This document shows positions 1-12,264 of a stretch of 64,000 nucleotides of DNA, piece after piece. The stretch is from Amblyomma americanum (Eukaryota; Arthropoda; Arachnida; Ixodida; Ixodidae): contig NC_135500.1 of the NCBI RefSeq assembly GCF_052857255.1, positions 49,254,272 through 49,318,271 on the forward strand. The letters run 5' to 3'. The translations under genes and the position numbers were made by a program. The notes under the pieces are model-generated. The model searched no databases and was not told the origin of the DNA. It saw only the letters and a list, made by a program, of their open reading frames with translations. Numbering within the stretch: the stretch's first letter is position 1; each line of letters starts with the position of its first letter.

Positions 1-1464
1 CGAAACTAGCAAAATTCACGAACATCGATTTTACAAGTCTTCGAAGAGTAGACAAGAGAAAGGTGTAAACATTTTCTCTCAGAACTGCGCAAAACTTGTA
101 TTCCGACTAAAAGCAACGAGATACATCGTTTTAGATCGAAACTAGCGCGATCCACGAACATCGATTTTACAAGTCGTCGAAGAGTAGACGAGAGAGAGCT
201 GTTAACTTTTTCTCTCAGAACTGAGCGAAAACTTGAATTCCGGCTCAAAACAACGGGATACATCGTTTTAGATCGAAACTAGCGAGATTTACGCATTTCG
301 ATTTTAAAAGTCGTCGAAGAGTAGACGAGAGAGAGCTGTAAACATTTTCTCTCAGAACTGCGCGAAAACTTGTATTCCGGCTCAAAACAACGGGATACAT
401 CGTTTTAGATCGAAACTAGCGAGATTTACGGACTTCGATTTTACAAGTAGACAAAGTGTAGACGAGAGAAAGCTGTACACTTTTTCTCTCAGAACTGAGC
501 GAAAACTTGAATTCCGGCTCAAAACAACGGGAGACATCGTTTTAGATCGAAACTAGCGCGATTTACGCACTTCGATTTTACAAGTCGTCGAAGAGTAGAC
601 GAGAAAAAGCTGTAAACTTTTTCTCTCAGAACTGCGCGAAAACTTGAATTCCGGCTTAAACAACGGGATACATAGTTTTACATCGAAACTAGCGAGATTT
701 ACGCACTTCGATTTTAAAAGTCGTCAAAGAGTAGACGAGAGAGAGCTGTAAACTTTTTCTCTCAGAACTCGGCGAAAACTTCTATTCCGGCTCAAACAAC
801 GGGATACATTGTTTTAGATCGAAACTAGCAAAATTCACGAACATCGATTTTACAAGTCTTCGAAGAGTAGACAAGAGAAAGGTGTAAACATTTTCTCTCA
901 GAACTGCGCAAAACTTGTATTCCGACTAAAAGCAACGAGATACATCGTTTTAGATCGAAACTAGCGCGATCCACGAACATCGATTTTACAAGTCGTCGAA
1001 GAGTAGACGAGAGAGAGCTGTTAACTTTTTCTCTCAGAACTGAGCGAAAACTTGAATTCCGGCTCAAAACAACGGGATACATCGTTTTAGATCGAAACTA
1101 GCGAGATTTACGCATTTCGATTTTAAAAGTCGTCGAAGAGTAGACGAGAGAGAGCTGTAAACATTTTCTCTCAGAACTGCGCGAAAACTTGTATTCCGGC
1201 TCAAAACAACGGGATACATCGTTTTAGATCGAAACTAGCGAGATTTACGCACTTCGATTTTACAAGTAGACAAAGTGTAGACGAGAGAAAGCTGTACACT
1301 TTTTCTCTCAGAACTGAGCGAAAACTTGAATTCCGGCTCAAAACAACGGGAGACATCGTTTTAGATCGAAACTAGCGCGATTTACGCACTTCGATTTTAC
1401 AAGTCGTCGAAGAGTAGACGAGAAAAAGCTGTAAACTTTTTCTCTCAGAACTGCGCGAAAACTT
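1..1464 (+). repeat. 819-bp six-monomer tandem duplication
   Basis: Positions 1-645 recur at 820-1464 with an offset of exactly 819 bp (6 x 137 minus 3). The only difference I noticed is G at 431 against C at 1250. After 645/1464 the copies part: one continues with CTTGAATT and GGCTTAAACAAC, the other with CTTAAATT. The near identity marks this as a recent duplication. The same segment recurs at about 11640-12566 (offset 11102). Marker monomers are the one with GACAAGAGAAAGGTG at about 870-885 and the one with AGTAGACAAAGTGTAGACG at about 1266-1284. Confidence 0.9.
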
Positions 1465-3974
1465 AAATTCCGGCTCAAAACAACGGGATACATCGTTTTA
1501 GATCGAAACTAGCGAGATTCACGAACATCGATTTTACAAATCGTCGAAGAGTAGACGAGAGAGAGCTATAAACTTTTTCTCTCAGAACGGCGCGAAAACT
1601 TGTATTCCGGCTCAAAACAACGGGATACATTGTTTTAGATCGAAACTAGCGAGATTTACGCACTTCGATTTTACAAGTCGTCGAAGAGTAGACGAGAGAA
1701 AGCTGCAAAACGTTCTCTCTCAGAACTGCGCGAAAACTTGAATTCCGGCTCAAAACAATGGGATACATCGTTTTAGATCGAAACTAGCGAGATCCACGAA
1801 CATCGATTTTACAAGTCCAAGTCGTCGAAGAGTAGACGAGAGAGAGCTGTAAACGTTTTCTCTCAGAACTGCGCGAAAACTTGTATTCCGGCTCAAAACA
1901 ACGGGATACATCGTTTTAGATCGAAACTAGCGAGATTTACGCACTACGATTTCACAAGTCGTCGAAGAGTAGACGAGAGAAAGCTGTAAACTTTTTCTCT
2001 CAGAACTGCGCGAAAACTTGATTTCCGGCTATAAACAACGGGATACATCGTTTTAGATCGAAACTAGCGAGATTTACGCACTTCGATTTTAAAAGTCGTC
2101 GAAGAGTAGACGAGAGAGAGCTGTAAACTTTTTCTCTCAGAACCGCGCGAAAACTTGTATTCCGGCTCAAAACAACGAGATACATCGTTTTAGAACGAAA
2201 CTAGCGAGATTCACGAACATCGATTTTACAAGTCGTCGAAGAGTAGACGAGAGAGAGCTGTAAACGTTTTCATTCAGAACTGCGCGAAAACTTGTATTCC
2301 GGCTCAAAACAACGGGATACATCGTTTTAGATCGCAACTAGCGAGATTTACGCACTTCGATTTTACAAGTAGACAAAGTGTAGACGAGAGAAAGCTGTAA
2401 ACATTCTCTCAGAATGGCGCGAAAACTTAAATTCAGGCTCAAAACAACGGGATACATCGTTTTAGATCAAAACTAGCGAGATTCATGAACATCGATTTTA
2501 CAAGTCGTCGAAGAGTAGACGAGAGAGAGCTGTAAACTTTTTCTCTCAGAACGGCGCGAAAACTTGTATTCCGGCTCAAAACAACGGGATACATCGTTAT
2601 AGATCGAAACTAGCGAGATTTACGCATTTCGATTTTAAAAGTCGTCGAAGAGTAGACGAGAGAGAGCTGTAAACTTTTTCTCTCAGAACGGCGCGAAAAC
2701 TTGTATTCCGGCTCAAAACAACGAGATACATCGTTTTAGAACGAAACTAGCGAGATTCACGAACATCAATTTTACAAGTCGTCGAAGAGTAGACGAGAGA
2801 GAGCTGTAAACATTTTCTCTCAGAACTGCGCGAAAACTTGTATTCCGGCTCAAAACAACGGGATACATCGTTTTAGATCGAAACTAGCGAGATTTACGCA
2901 CTTCGATTTTACAAGTAGACAAAGTGTAGACGAGAGAAAGCTGTACACTTTTTCTCTCAGAACTGAGCGAAAACTTGAATTCCGGCTCAAAACAACGGGA
3001 GACATCGTTTTAGATCGAAACTAGCGCGATTTACGCACTTCGATTTTACAAGTCGTCGAAGAGTAGACGAGAAAAAGCTGTAAACTTTTTCTCTCAGAAC
3101 TGCGCGAAAACTTGAATTCCGGCTATAAACAACTGTTTACATCGTTTTAGATCGAAACTAGCGAGATTTACGCACTTCGATTTTGAAAGTCGTCGAAGAG
3201 TAGACGAGAGAGAGCTGTAAACGTTTTCTCTCAGAACGGCGCGAAAACTTGTATTCCGGCTCAAAACAACGAGATACATCGTTTTAGAACGAAACTAGCG
3301 AGATTCACGAACATCGATTTTACAAGTCGTCGAAGAGTAGACGAGAGAGAGCTGTAAACGTTTTCTCTCAGAACTGCGCGAAAACTTAAATTCCGGCTCA
3401 AAACAACGGGATACATCGTTTTAGATCGAAACTAGCGAGATTCACGAACATCGATTTTACAAATCGTCGAAGAGTAGACGAGAGAGAGCTATAAACTTTT
3501 TCTCTCAGAACGGCGCGAAAACTTGTATTCCGGCTCAAAACAACGGGATACATTGTTTTAGATCGAAACTAGCGAGATTTACGCACTTCGATTTTACAAG
3601 TCGTCGAAGAGTAGACGAGAGAAAGCTGCAAAACGTTTTCTCTCAGAACTGCGCGAAAACTTGAATTCCGGCTCAAAACAACGGGATACATCGTTTTAGA
3701 TCGAAACTAGCGAGATCCACGAACATCGACTTTACAAGTCCAAGTCGTCGAAGAGTAGACGAGAGAGAGCTGTAAACGTTTTCTCTCAGAACTGCGCGAA
3801 AACTTGTATTCCGGCTCAAAACAACGGGATACATCGTTTTAGATCGAAACTAGCGAGATTTACGCACTACGATTTCACAAGTCGTCGAAGAGTAGACGAG
3901 AGAAAGCTGTAAACTTTTTCTCTCAGAACTGCGCGAAAACTTGATTTCCGGCTATAAACAACGGGATACACCGT
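1465..3974 (+). repeat. Satellite stretch with a 14-monomer repeat
   Basis: Positions 1465-2626 recur at 3388-4549, offset 1923 bp (14 x 137 plus 5). The same run also recurs near 13531-14692 (offset 12066). The copies diverge where GCATTTCGATTTTAAAAG at about 2620 is replaced by GCACTTCGATTTTACAAG at about 4543. Within the stretch the monomers at about 2800-3100 repeat the order seen at 1160-1460, so smaller blocks have been moved as units. Nothing other than satellite monomers is present. Confidence 0.8.
2056..2192 (+). repeat. Representative 137-bp monomer
   Basis: This is one full monomer, phased to begin at GATCGAAACTAG and end at CATCGTTTTA. The consensus I read from many copies has 57 G+C of 137 bases (about 42%) and 12 CpG dinucleotides, against about 6 expected from base composition. 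Two inverted repeats lie in it: CTTCGA (2081-2086) facing TCGAAG (2099-2104), and a purine-rich GAGAGAG arm facing TTTTCTCTC across GCTGTAAAC. The phase is arbitrary. Because 137 is not a multiple of 3, reading frames shift from monomer to monomer, so the unit is not built as a protein repeat. Confidence 0.95.
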
Positions 3975-5902
3975 TTTAGATCGAAACTAGCGAGATTTAC
4001 GCACTTCGATTTTAAAAGTCGTCGAAGAGTAGACGAGAGAGAGCTGTAAACTTTTTCTCTCAGAACCGCGCGAAAACTTGTATTCCGGCTCAAAACAACG
4101 AGATACATCGTTTTAGAACGAAACTAGCGAGATTCACGAACATCGATTTTACAAGTCGTCGAAGAGTAGACGAGAGAGAGCTGTAAACGTTTTCTTTCAG
4201 AACTGCGCGAAAACTTGTATTCCGGCTCAAAACAACGGGATACATCGTTTTAGATCGAAACTAGCGAGATTTACGCACTTCGATTTTACACGTAGACAAA
4301 GTGTAGACGAGAGAAAGCTGTAAACTTTCTCTCAGAACTGCGCGAAAACTTAAATTCAGGCTCAAAACAACGGGATACATCGTTTTAGATCAAAACTAGC
4401 GAGATTCATGAACATCGATTTTACAAGTCGTCGAAGAGTAGACGAGAGAGAGCTGTAAACTTTTTCTCTCAGAACGGCGCGAAAACTTGTATTCCGGCTC
4501 AAAACAACGGGATACATCGTTATAGATCGAAACTAGCGAGATTTACGCACTTCGATTTTACAAGTCGTCGAAGAGTAGACGAGAGAAAGCTGCAAAACGT
4601 TTTCTCTCAGAACTGCGCGAAAACTTGAATTCAGGCTCAAAACAACGGGATACATCGTTTTAGATCGAAACTAGCGAGATCCACGAACATCGATTTTACA
4701 AGTCCAAGTCGTCGAAGTGTAGACGAGAGAGAGCTGTAAACGTTTTCTCTCAGAACTGCGCGAAAACTTGTATTCCGGCTCAAAACAACGGGATACATCG
4801 TTTTAGATCAAAACTAGCGAGATTCATGAACATGGATTTTACAAGTCGTCGAAGAGTAGACGAGAGAAATCTGTTAACTTTTTCTGTCAGAACTGAGCGA
4901 AAACTTGAATTCCGGCTCAAAACAACGGGACACATCGTTTTAGATCGAAACTAGCGAGATTTACGCACTTCGATTTTAAAAGTCGTCGAAGAGTAGACGA
5001 GAGAGAGCTGTAAACTTTTTCTCTCAGAACCGCGCGAAAACTTGTATTCCGGCTCAAAACAACGAGATACATCGTTTTAGAACGAAACTAGCGAGATTCA
5101 CGAACATCGATTTTACAAGTCGTCGAAGAGTAGACGAGAGAGAGCTGTAAACGTTTTCTTTCAGAACTGCGCGAAAACTTGTATTCCGGCTCAAAACAAC
5201 GGGATACATCGTTTTAGATCGAAACTAGCGAGATTTACGCACTTCGATTTTACACGTAGACAAAGTGTAGACGAGAGAAAGCTGTAAACTTTCTCTCAGA
5301 ACTGCGCGAAAACTTAAATTCAGGCTCAAAACAACGGGATACATCGTTTTAGATCAAAACTAGCGAGATTCATGAACATCGATTTTACAAGTCGTCGAAG
5401 AGTAGACGAGAGAGAGCTGTAAACTTTTTCTCTCAGAACGGCGCGAAAACTTGTATTCCGGCTCAAAACAACGGGATACATCGTTATAGATCGAAACTAG
5501 CGAGATTTACGCACTTCGATTTTACAAGTCGTCGAAGAGTAGACGAGAGAAAGCTGCAAAACGTTTTCTCTCAGAACTGAGCGAAAACTTGAATTCAGGC
5601 TCAAAACAACGGGATACATCGTTTTAGATCGAAACTAGCGAGATCCACGAACATCGATTTTACAAGTCCAAGTCGTCGAAGTGTAGACGAGAGAGAGCTG
5701 TAAACGTTTTCTCTCAGAACTGCGCGAAAACTTGTATTCCGGCTCAAAACAACGGGATACATCGTTTTAGATCAAAACTAGCGAGATTCATGAACAAGGA
5801 TTTTACAAGTCGTCGAAGAGTAGACGAGAGAAATCTGTTAACTTTTTCTGTCAGAACTGAGCGAAAACTTGAATTCCGGCTCAAAACAACGGGACACATC
5901 GT
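3975..5902 (+). repeat. Two 964-bp seven-monomer HOR copies
   Basis: A seven-monomer block of 964 bp is present twice, about 3975-4938 and 4939-5902. The marker ACACGTAGACAAAGTG appears at about 4288 and 5252. The length equals 7 x 137 plus 5, which the visible indels explain: a 6-bp CAAGTC insertion, one extra base in CTGCAAAACG, and a 2-bp loss in TAAACTTTCTCTC. Differences seen between copies include ACTGCGCG against ACTGAGCG near 4612/5576 and CATGGATTTT against CAAGGATTTT near 4832/5796. The block reappears at 18597-21130. Confidence 0.85.
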
Positions 5903-8216
5903 TTTAGATCGAAACTAGCGCGATTTACGCACTACGATTTTACAAGTCGTCGAAGAGTAGACGAGAAAAAGCTGTAAACTTTTTCTCTCAGAACTGCGCG
6001 AAAACTTGAATTCCGGCTTAAACAACGGGATACATAGTTTTAGATCGAAACTAGCGAGATTTACGCACTTCGATTTTAAAAGTCGTCAAAGAGTAGACGA
6101 GAGAGAGCTGTAAACTTTTTCTCTGAGAACTCGGCGAAAACTTCTATTCCGGCTCAAACAACGGGATACATTGTTTTAGATCGAAACTAGCAAAATTCAC
6201 GAACATCGATTTTACAAGTCTTCGAAGAGTAGACAAGAGAAAGGTGTAAACATTTTCTCTCAGAACTGCGCAAAACTTGTATTCCGACTAAAAGCAACGA
6301 GATACATCGTTTTAGATCAAAACTAGCGAGATTTACGTACTTCGATTTTACAAGTCGACGAAGAGTAGACGAGAGAAAGCTATAAGCTTTTTCTCTCAGA
6401 ACTGCGCGAAAATTTGTATTCCGGCTCAAAACAACGGGATACATCGTTTTAGATCGAAACTAGCGAGATTTACTCACTTCGATTTTACAAGTAGACAAAG
6501 TGTAGACGAGAGAAAGCTGTAAACTTTCTCTCAGAACTGCGCGAAAACTTAAATTCCGGCTCAAAACAACGGGATACATCGTTTTAGATCGAAACTAGCG
6601 AGATCCACGAACATCGATTTTACAAGTCCAAGTCGTCGAAGAGTAGACGAGAGCGAGCTGTAAACGTTTTCTCTCAGAACTGCGCGAAAACTTGTATTCC
6701 GGCTCAAAACAACGGGATACATCGTTTTAGATCGAAACTAGCGAGATTTACGCACTACGATTTCACAAGTCGTCGAAGAGTAGACGAGAGAAAGCTGTAA
6801 ATTTTTTCTCTCAGAACTGCGCGAAAACTTGATTTCCGGCTATAAACAACGGGATACATCGCTTTAGATCGAAACTAGCGAGATTTACGCACTTCGATTT
6901 TAAAAGTCGTCGAAGAGTAGACGAGAGAGAGCTGTAAACTTTTTCTCTCAGAACCGCGCGAAAACTTGTATTCCGGCTCAAAACAACGAGATACATCGTT
7001 TTAGAACGAAACTAGCGAGATTCACGAACATCGATTTTACAAGTCGTCGAAGAGTAGACGAGAGAGAGCTGTAAACGTTTTCTTTCAGAACTGCGCGAAA
7101 ACTTGTATTCCGGCTCAAAACAACGGGATACATCGTTATAGATCGAAACTAGCGAGATTTACGCACTTCGATTTTACAAGTCGTCGAAGAGTAGACGAGA
7201 GAAAGCTGCAAAACGTTTTCTCTCAGAACTGCGCGAAAACTTGAATTCAGGCTCAAAACAACGGGATACATCGTTTTAGGTCGAAACTAGCGAGATCCAG
7301 GAACATCGATTTTACAAGTCGTCGAAGAGTAGACGAGAGAGAGCTGTTAACTTTTTCTCTCAGAACTGAGCGAAAACTTGAATTCCGGCTCAAAACAACG
7401 GGATACATCGTTTTAGCTCGAAACTAGCGAGATTTACGCACTTCGATTTTAAAAGTCGTCGAAGAGTAGACGAGAGAGAGCTGTAAACTTTTTCTCTCAG
7501 AACGGCGCGAAAACTTGTATTCCGGCTCAAAACAACGAGATACATCGTTTTAGAACGAAACTAGCGAGATTCACGAACAGCGATTTTACAAGTCGTCGAA
7601 GAGTAGACGAGAGAGAGCTGTAAACGTTTTCTCTCAGAACTGCGCGAAAACTTGTATTTCGGCTCAAAACAACGGGATACATCGTTTTAGATCGAAACTA
7701 GCGAGATTTACGCACTTCGATTTTACAAGTAGACAAAGTGTAGACGAGAGAAAGCTGTAAACTTTTTCTCTCAGAACTGCGCGAAAACTTGAATTCCGGC
7801 TATAAACAACTGGATACATCGTTTTAGATCGAAACTAGCGAGATTTACGCACTTCGATTTTAAAAGTCGTCGAAGAGTAGACGAGAGAGAGCTGTAAACT
7901 TTTTCTCTCAGAACGGCGCGAAAACTTGTATTCCGGCTCAAAACAACGAGATACATCGTTTTAGAACGAAACTAGCGAGATTCATGAACATCGATTTTAC
8001 AAGTCGTCGAAGAGTAGACGAGAGAGAGCTGTAAACGTTTTCTCTCAGAACTGCGCGAAAACTTAAATTCCGGCTCAAAACAACGGGATACATCGTTTTA
8101 GATCGAAACTAGCGAGATTCACGAACATCGATTTTACAAATCGTCGAAGAGTAGACGAGAGAGAGCTATAAACTTTTTCTCTCAGAACGGCGCGAAAACT
8201 TGTATTCCGGCTCAAA
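5903..8216 (+). repeat. Mixed satellite segment, homologous to 21130-23640
   Basis: Satellite monomers without an internal short-period HOR. The segment up to about 6570 matches 21130-21800 at an offset of 15227 bp; beyond that the offset becomes 15502 because the later copy has two extra monomers (about 275 bp) at 21820-22095. It contains the GACAAGAGAAAGGTG monomer at about 6230, the GAAAGCTATAAGC monomer at about 6375, a CAAGTC-insertion monomer near 6625, and the GGTCGAAACTAGCGAGATCC monomer near 7280. Confidence 0.8.
6371..6397. other. Inverted repeat with 2-nt bulge in the CTATAAGC monomer
   Basis: GAGAGAAAGCT (6371-6381), loop ATA, then AGCTTTTTCTCTC (6385-6397). The right arm has two extra T. 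The same monomer recurs in the HOR copies near 21600, 32695, 36530, 39676, 42951, 46226, 49500, 55380, 58658, 60157 and 63020. Confidence 0.85.
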
Positions 8217-11200
8217 ACAACGGGATACATTGTTTTAGATCGAAACTAGCGAGATTTACGCACTTCGATTTTACAAGTCGTCGAAGAGTAGACGAGAGAA
8301 AGCTGTAAACTTTTTCTCTCAGAACTGCGCGAAAACTTGATTTCCGGCTATAAACAACGGGATACATCGTTTTAGATTGAAACTAGCGAGATTTACGCAC
8401 TTCGATTTTAAAAGTCGTCGAAGAGTAGACGAGAGAGAGCTGTAAACTTTTTCTCTCAGAACCGCGCGAAAACTTGTATTCCGGCTCAAAACAACGAGAT
8501 ACATCGTTTTAGAACGAAACTAGCGAGATTCACGAACATCGATTTTACAAGTCGTCGAAGAGTAGACGAGAGAGAGCTGCAAACGTTTTCTTTCAGAACT
8601 GCGCGAAAACTTGTATTCCGGCTCAAAACAACGGGATACATCGTTTTAAATCGAAACTAGCGAGACTTACGCACTTCGATTTTACACGTAGACAAAGTGT
8701 AGACGAGAGAAAGCTGTAAACTTTCTCTCAGAACTGCGCGAAAACTTGAATTCCGGCTTAAACAACGGGATACATGGTTTTAGATCGAAACTAGCGAGAT
8801 TTACGCACTTCGATTTTAAAAGTCGTCATAGAGTAGACGAGAGAGAGCTGTAAACTTTTTCTCTCAGAACTCGGCGATAACTTCTATTCCGGCTCAAACA
8901 ACGGGATACATCGTTTTAGAACGAAACTAGCGAGATTCACGAACATCGATTTTACAAGTCGTCGAAGAGTAGACGAGAGAGAGCTGTAAACGTTTTCTCT
9001 CAGAACTGCGCGAAAACTTGTATTCCGGCTCAAAACAACGGGATACATCGTTTTAGATCGAAACTAGCGAGATTTACGCACTTCGATTTTACAAGTCGTC
9101 GAAGAGTAGACGAGAGAGAGCTGTAAATGTTTTCTCTCAGAACTGCGCGAAAACTTGTATTCCGGCTCAAAACAACGGGATACATCGTTTTAGATCGAAA
9201 CTAGCGAGATTCACGAACATCGATTTTACAAATCGTCGAAGAGTAGACGAGAGAGAGCTATAAACTTTTTCTCTCAGAACGGCGCGAAAACTTGTATTCC
9301 GGCTCAAAACAACGGGATACATTGTTTTAGATCAAAACTAGCGAGATTTACGCACTTTGATTTTACAAGTCGTCGAAGAGTAGACGCGAGAAAGCTGAAA
9401 GCTTTTCCTCTCAGAACTGAGCGAAAACTTGAATTCCGGCTCAAAACAACGGGATACATCGTTTTAGATCGCAACTAGCGCGATTTACGCACTTAAATTT
9501 TACAAGTCGTCGAAGAGTACACGAGAGAAAGCTGTAAGCTTTCTCTCTCAGAACTGCGCGAAAACTTGTATTCGGCTCAAAACAAGGGGATACATCGTTT
9601 TAGATCGAAATTAGAGAGATTCGCGAACATAGATTTTACAAGTCGACAAAGGGTAGACGAGAGAAAGCTGTAAACTTGCAGAACTGCGCGAAAACCTAAA
9701 TTCCGGCTCAAAGCAACGGGATACATCGTTTTAGACCGAAACTAGCGAGATTCACGAACATCGGTTTTACAAGTCGTCGAAGAGTAGAAGAGAGAGAGCT
9801 GTAACCTTTTGCTCTGAGAACGGCGCGACAACTTCTATTCCGGCTCAAAACAACGGGATACATCGTTTTAGAACAAAACTAGCGAGATTTACGCACTTCG
9901 ATTTTACATGTCGTCGAAAAGTAGACGAGTGAGAGCTGTAAACTTTTTCTCTCAGAACTGCGCCAAAACTTGTATTCCGGCTCAAAATAACGGGATACAT
10001 CGTTTTAGATCGAAACTAGCGAGATTCACGAACATCGATTTTTGTAGTCGCCGAAGAGTAGACGAGAGAAAGGTTTAAGCTTTTTCTTTCAGTACTGCGC
10101 GAAAACTTGTATTCCGGCTCAAAACAACGGGATACATCGTTTTAGATAGAAACTACTCAGATTTACGCAATTCGATAGTACATGTCGTCGAAAAGTAGAC
10201 GAGAGAAGGCTGTAAGCTTTTTCTCTCAGAACTGCGCGAAAACTTGAATTCCGGCTCAAAACAACGGGATGCATCGATTTAGATCGAAACTAGCGAGATT
10301 TACGCACTTCGATTTTACAAGTCGTGGAAGAGTAGACGAGAGAAAGCTGTAAACGTTTCTCTCAGAACTGCGCGAAAACTTGAATTCCGGCTCAAAACAA
10401 CAGGATACATCGCTTTAGATCAAAACTAGCGAGATTCACGAACATCGATTTTACAAGTCGTTGAAGAGTAGACGAGAGAGAGCTGTAAACGTTTTCTCTC
10501 AGAACTGCGCGAAAACTTGTATAACGGCTAAAAACAACGGGATACATCGTTTTAGATCGAAACTAGCTAGATTTACGCACTTCGATTTACAAGTCGTCGA
10601 AGAGTAGACGAGAGAAAGCTATAAGCTTTTTCTCTCAGAACTGCGCGAAAACTTGAATTCCGGCTGAAAACGACGGGATACATCGTTTTAGATCGAAACT
10701 AGAGAGATTCAGGATCATATATTTTACAAGTCGACAAAGGGTAGACGAGAGAAAGCTGTAAACTTTCTCTAAGAACTGCGCGAAAACTTGTATTCCGGGT
10801 CAAAACCACGGGATACATCGTTTTAGATCAAAACGAGCGAGATTCACGCACTTCGATTTTACAAGTGGTCAAAGAGTAGACGAGAGAAAGCTCTTAACTT
10901 TTTCTCTCAGAACTGAGCGAAAACTTGTATTCCGGCTAAAAACAACGAGATACATCGTTTTAGATCAAAACTAGCGAGATTTACGTACTTCGATTTTACA
11001 AGTCGTCGAAGAGTAGACGAGAGATAGCTGTAAACTTTTTCTCTCAGAACTGCGCAAAAAACTTGAATTTCGGCTCAGAACAACGGAATACATCGTTTTA
11101 GATCGAAAGTAGAGAGATTCACGAACATAGATTTTACAAGTCGTCGAAGGGTAGACGAGAGTAGGCTGTAATCTTTCTCTCAGAACTGCGCGAAAACTTG

Positions 11201-11550
11201 TATTCCGGCTCAAAACAACGGGATACATCGTTTTAGATCGAAACAAGCGAGATTTACGCACTTCGATTTTAGAAGTCGTCGAAAAAGAGACGAGAGAAAG
11301 CTGTTACCTTTTTCTCTCAGAACTGCGCGTAAACTTCTATTCCGGCTCAAAACTACGGGATACATCGTTTTAGATCGAAACTAGCGCGATTTACGCACTT
11401 CGATTTTACAAGTCGTCGAAGAGTAGACGAGAGAAAGCTGTAAACTTTCTCTCTCTGAACTGCGCGAAAACTTTTATTCTGGCTCAAAACAACGGTATAC
11501 ATTGTTTTAGATCGAAACTAGCAAAATTCACGAACATCGATTTTACAAGT
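8217..11550 (+). repeat. Divergent satellite block, copy 1
   Basis: A block of about 24 monomers that includes the most divergent ones in the window, from about 9340 to 11520. It recurs at 29206-32540 with an offset of about 20990 bp. Point differences seen between the copies include TTTTAAATCG/TTTTAGATCG near 8645/29634, CATGG/CATCG near 8774/29763, CGATTTACA/CGATTTTACA near 10580/31570, and GTAGAAGAG/GTAAAAGAG near 9785/30774. Odd monomers include one with GCACTTAAATTTTAC (9500), one with AACTTGCAGAAC that lacks 6 bp (9675), one with GATTTTTGTAGTCG (10038) and one with GGATCATATATTTTAC (10713). Older or less homogenised sequence is a reasonable reading. Confidence 0.85.
9523..9547. other. 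Perfect 11-bp inverted repeat, 3-nt loop
   Basis: The left arm GAGAGAAAGCT (9523-9533) is followed by GTA and the exact reverse complement AGCTTTCTCTC (9537-9547). It is a strengthened form of the imperfect dyad found in most monomers at the same place. A cruciform or RNA hairpin could form here in principle; whether it does is not shown by sequence. Confidence 0.9.
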
Positions 11551-12264
11551 CGTCGAAGAGTAGACAAGAGAAAGGTGTAAACATTTTCTTTCAGAACTGC
11601 GCGAAAACTTGAATTCCGGCTCAAAACAACGGGACACATCGTTTTAGATCGAAACTAGCGCGATTTACGCACTTCGATTTTACAAGTCGTCGAAGAGTAG
11701 ACGAGAAAAAGCTGTAAACTTTTTCTCTCAGAACTGCGCGAAAACTTGAATTCCGGCTTAAACAACGGGATACATAGTTTTACATCGAAACTAGCGAGAT
11801 TTACGCACTTCGATTTTAAAAGTCGTCAAAGAGTAGACGAGAGAGAGCTGTAAACTTTTTCTCTCAGAACTCGGCGAAAACTTCTATTCCGGCTCAAACA
11901 ACGGGATACATTGTTTTAGATCGAAACTAGCAAAATTCACGAACATCGATTTTACAAGTCTTCGAAGAGTAGACAAGAGAAAGGTGTAAACATTTTCTCT
12001 CAGAACTGCGCAAAACTTGTATTCCGACTAAAAGCAACGAGATACATCGTTTTAGATCGAAACTAGCGCGATCCACGAACATCGATTTTACAAGTCGTCG
12101 AAGAGTAGACGAGAGAGAGCTGTTAACTTTTTCTCTCAGAACTGAGCGAAAACTTGAATTCCGGCTCAAAACAACGGGATACATCGTTTTAGATCGAAAC
12201 TAGCGAGATTTACGCATTTCGATTTTAAAAGTCGTCGAAGAGTAGACGAGAGAGAGCTGTAAAC
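11551..12264 (+). repeat. Satellite segment repeating the left edge of the window
   Basis: From about 11640 this repeats positions 540-1464 at an offset of 11102 bp, including the GACAAGAGAAAGGTG monomer at about 11970. The short entry part (11551-11640) is a junction between the divergent block and this copy: it carries GACAAGAGAAAGGTG together with CATTTTCTTTCAG at about 11565-11593, and then GGGACACATCG as seen near 5890. Only satellite monomers are present. Confidence 0.75.

Noticed and set aside
3923..4108. Dozens of minus-strand open frames of 61, 77, 85 and 96 codons across the window, with nearly the same protein each time
   Set aside because: They are reading-frame accidents of the repeated monomer. 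They start at the minus-strand ATG in GGGATACAT, span less than two monomers for 61 codons, and their length depends on which small indels fall inside. The 137-bp unit is not a multiple of three, and no domain or substitution pattern suggests selection on protein.
9340..11520. Divergent block as an inserted mobile element
   Set aside because: The monomer period and all landmarks persist through it; there are no terminal repeats, target-site duplications or coding sequence.
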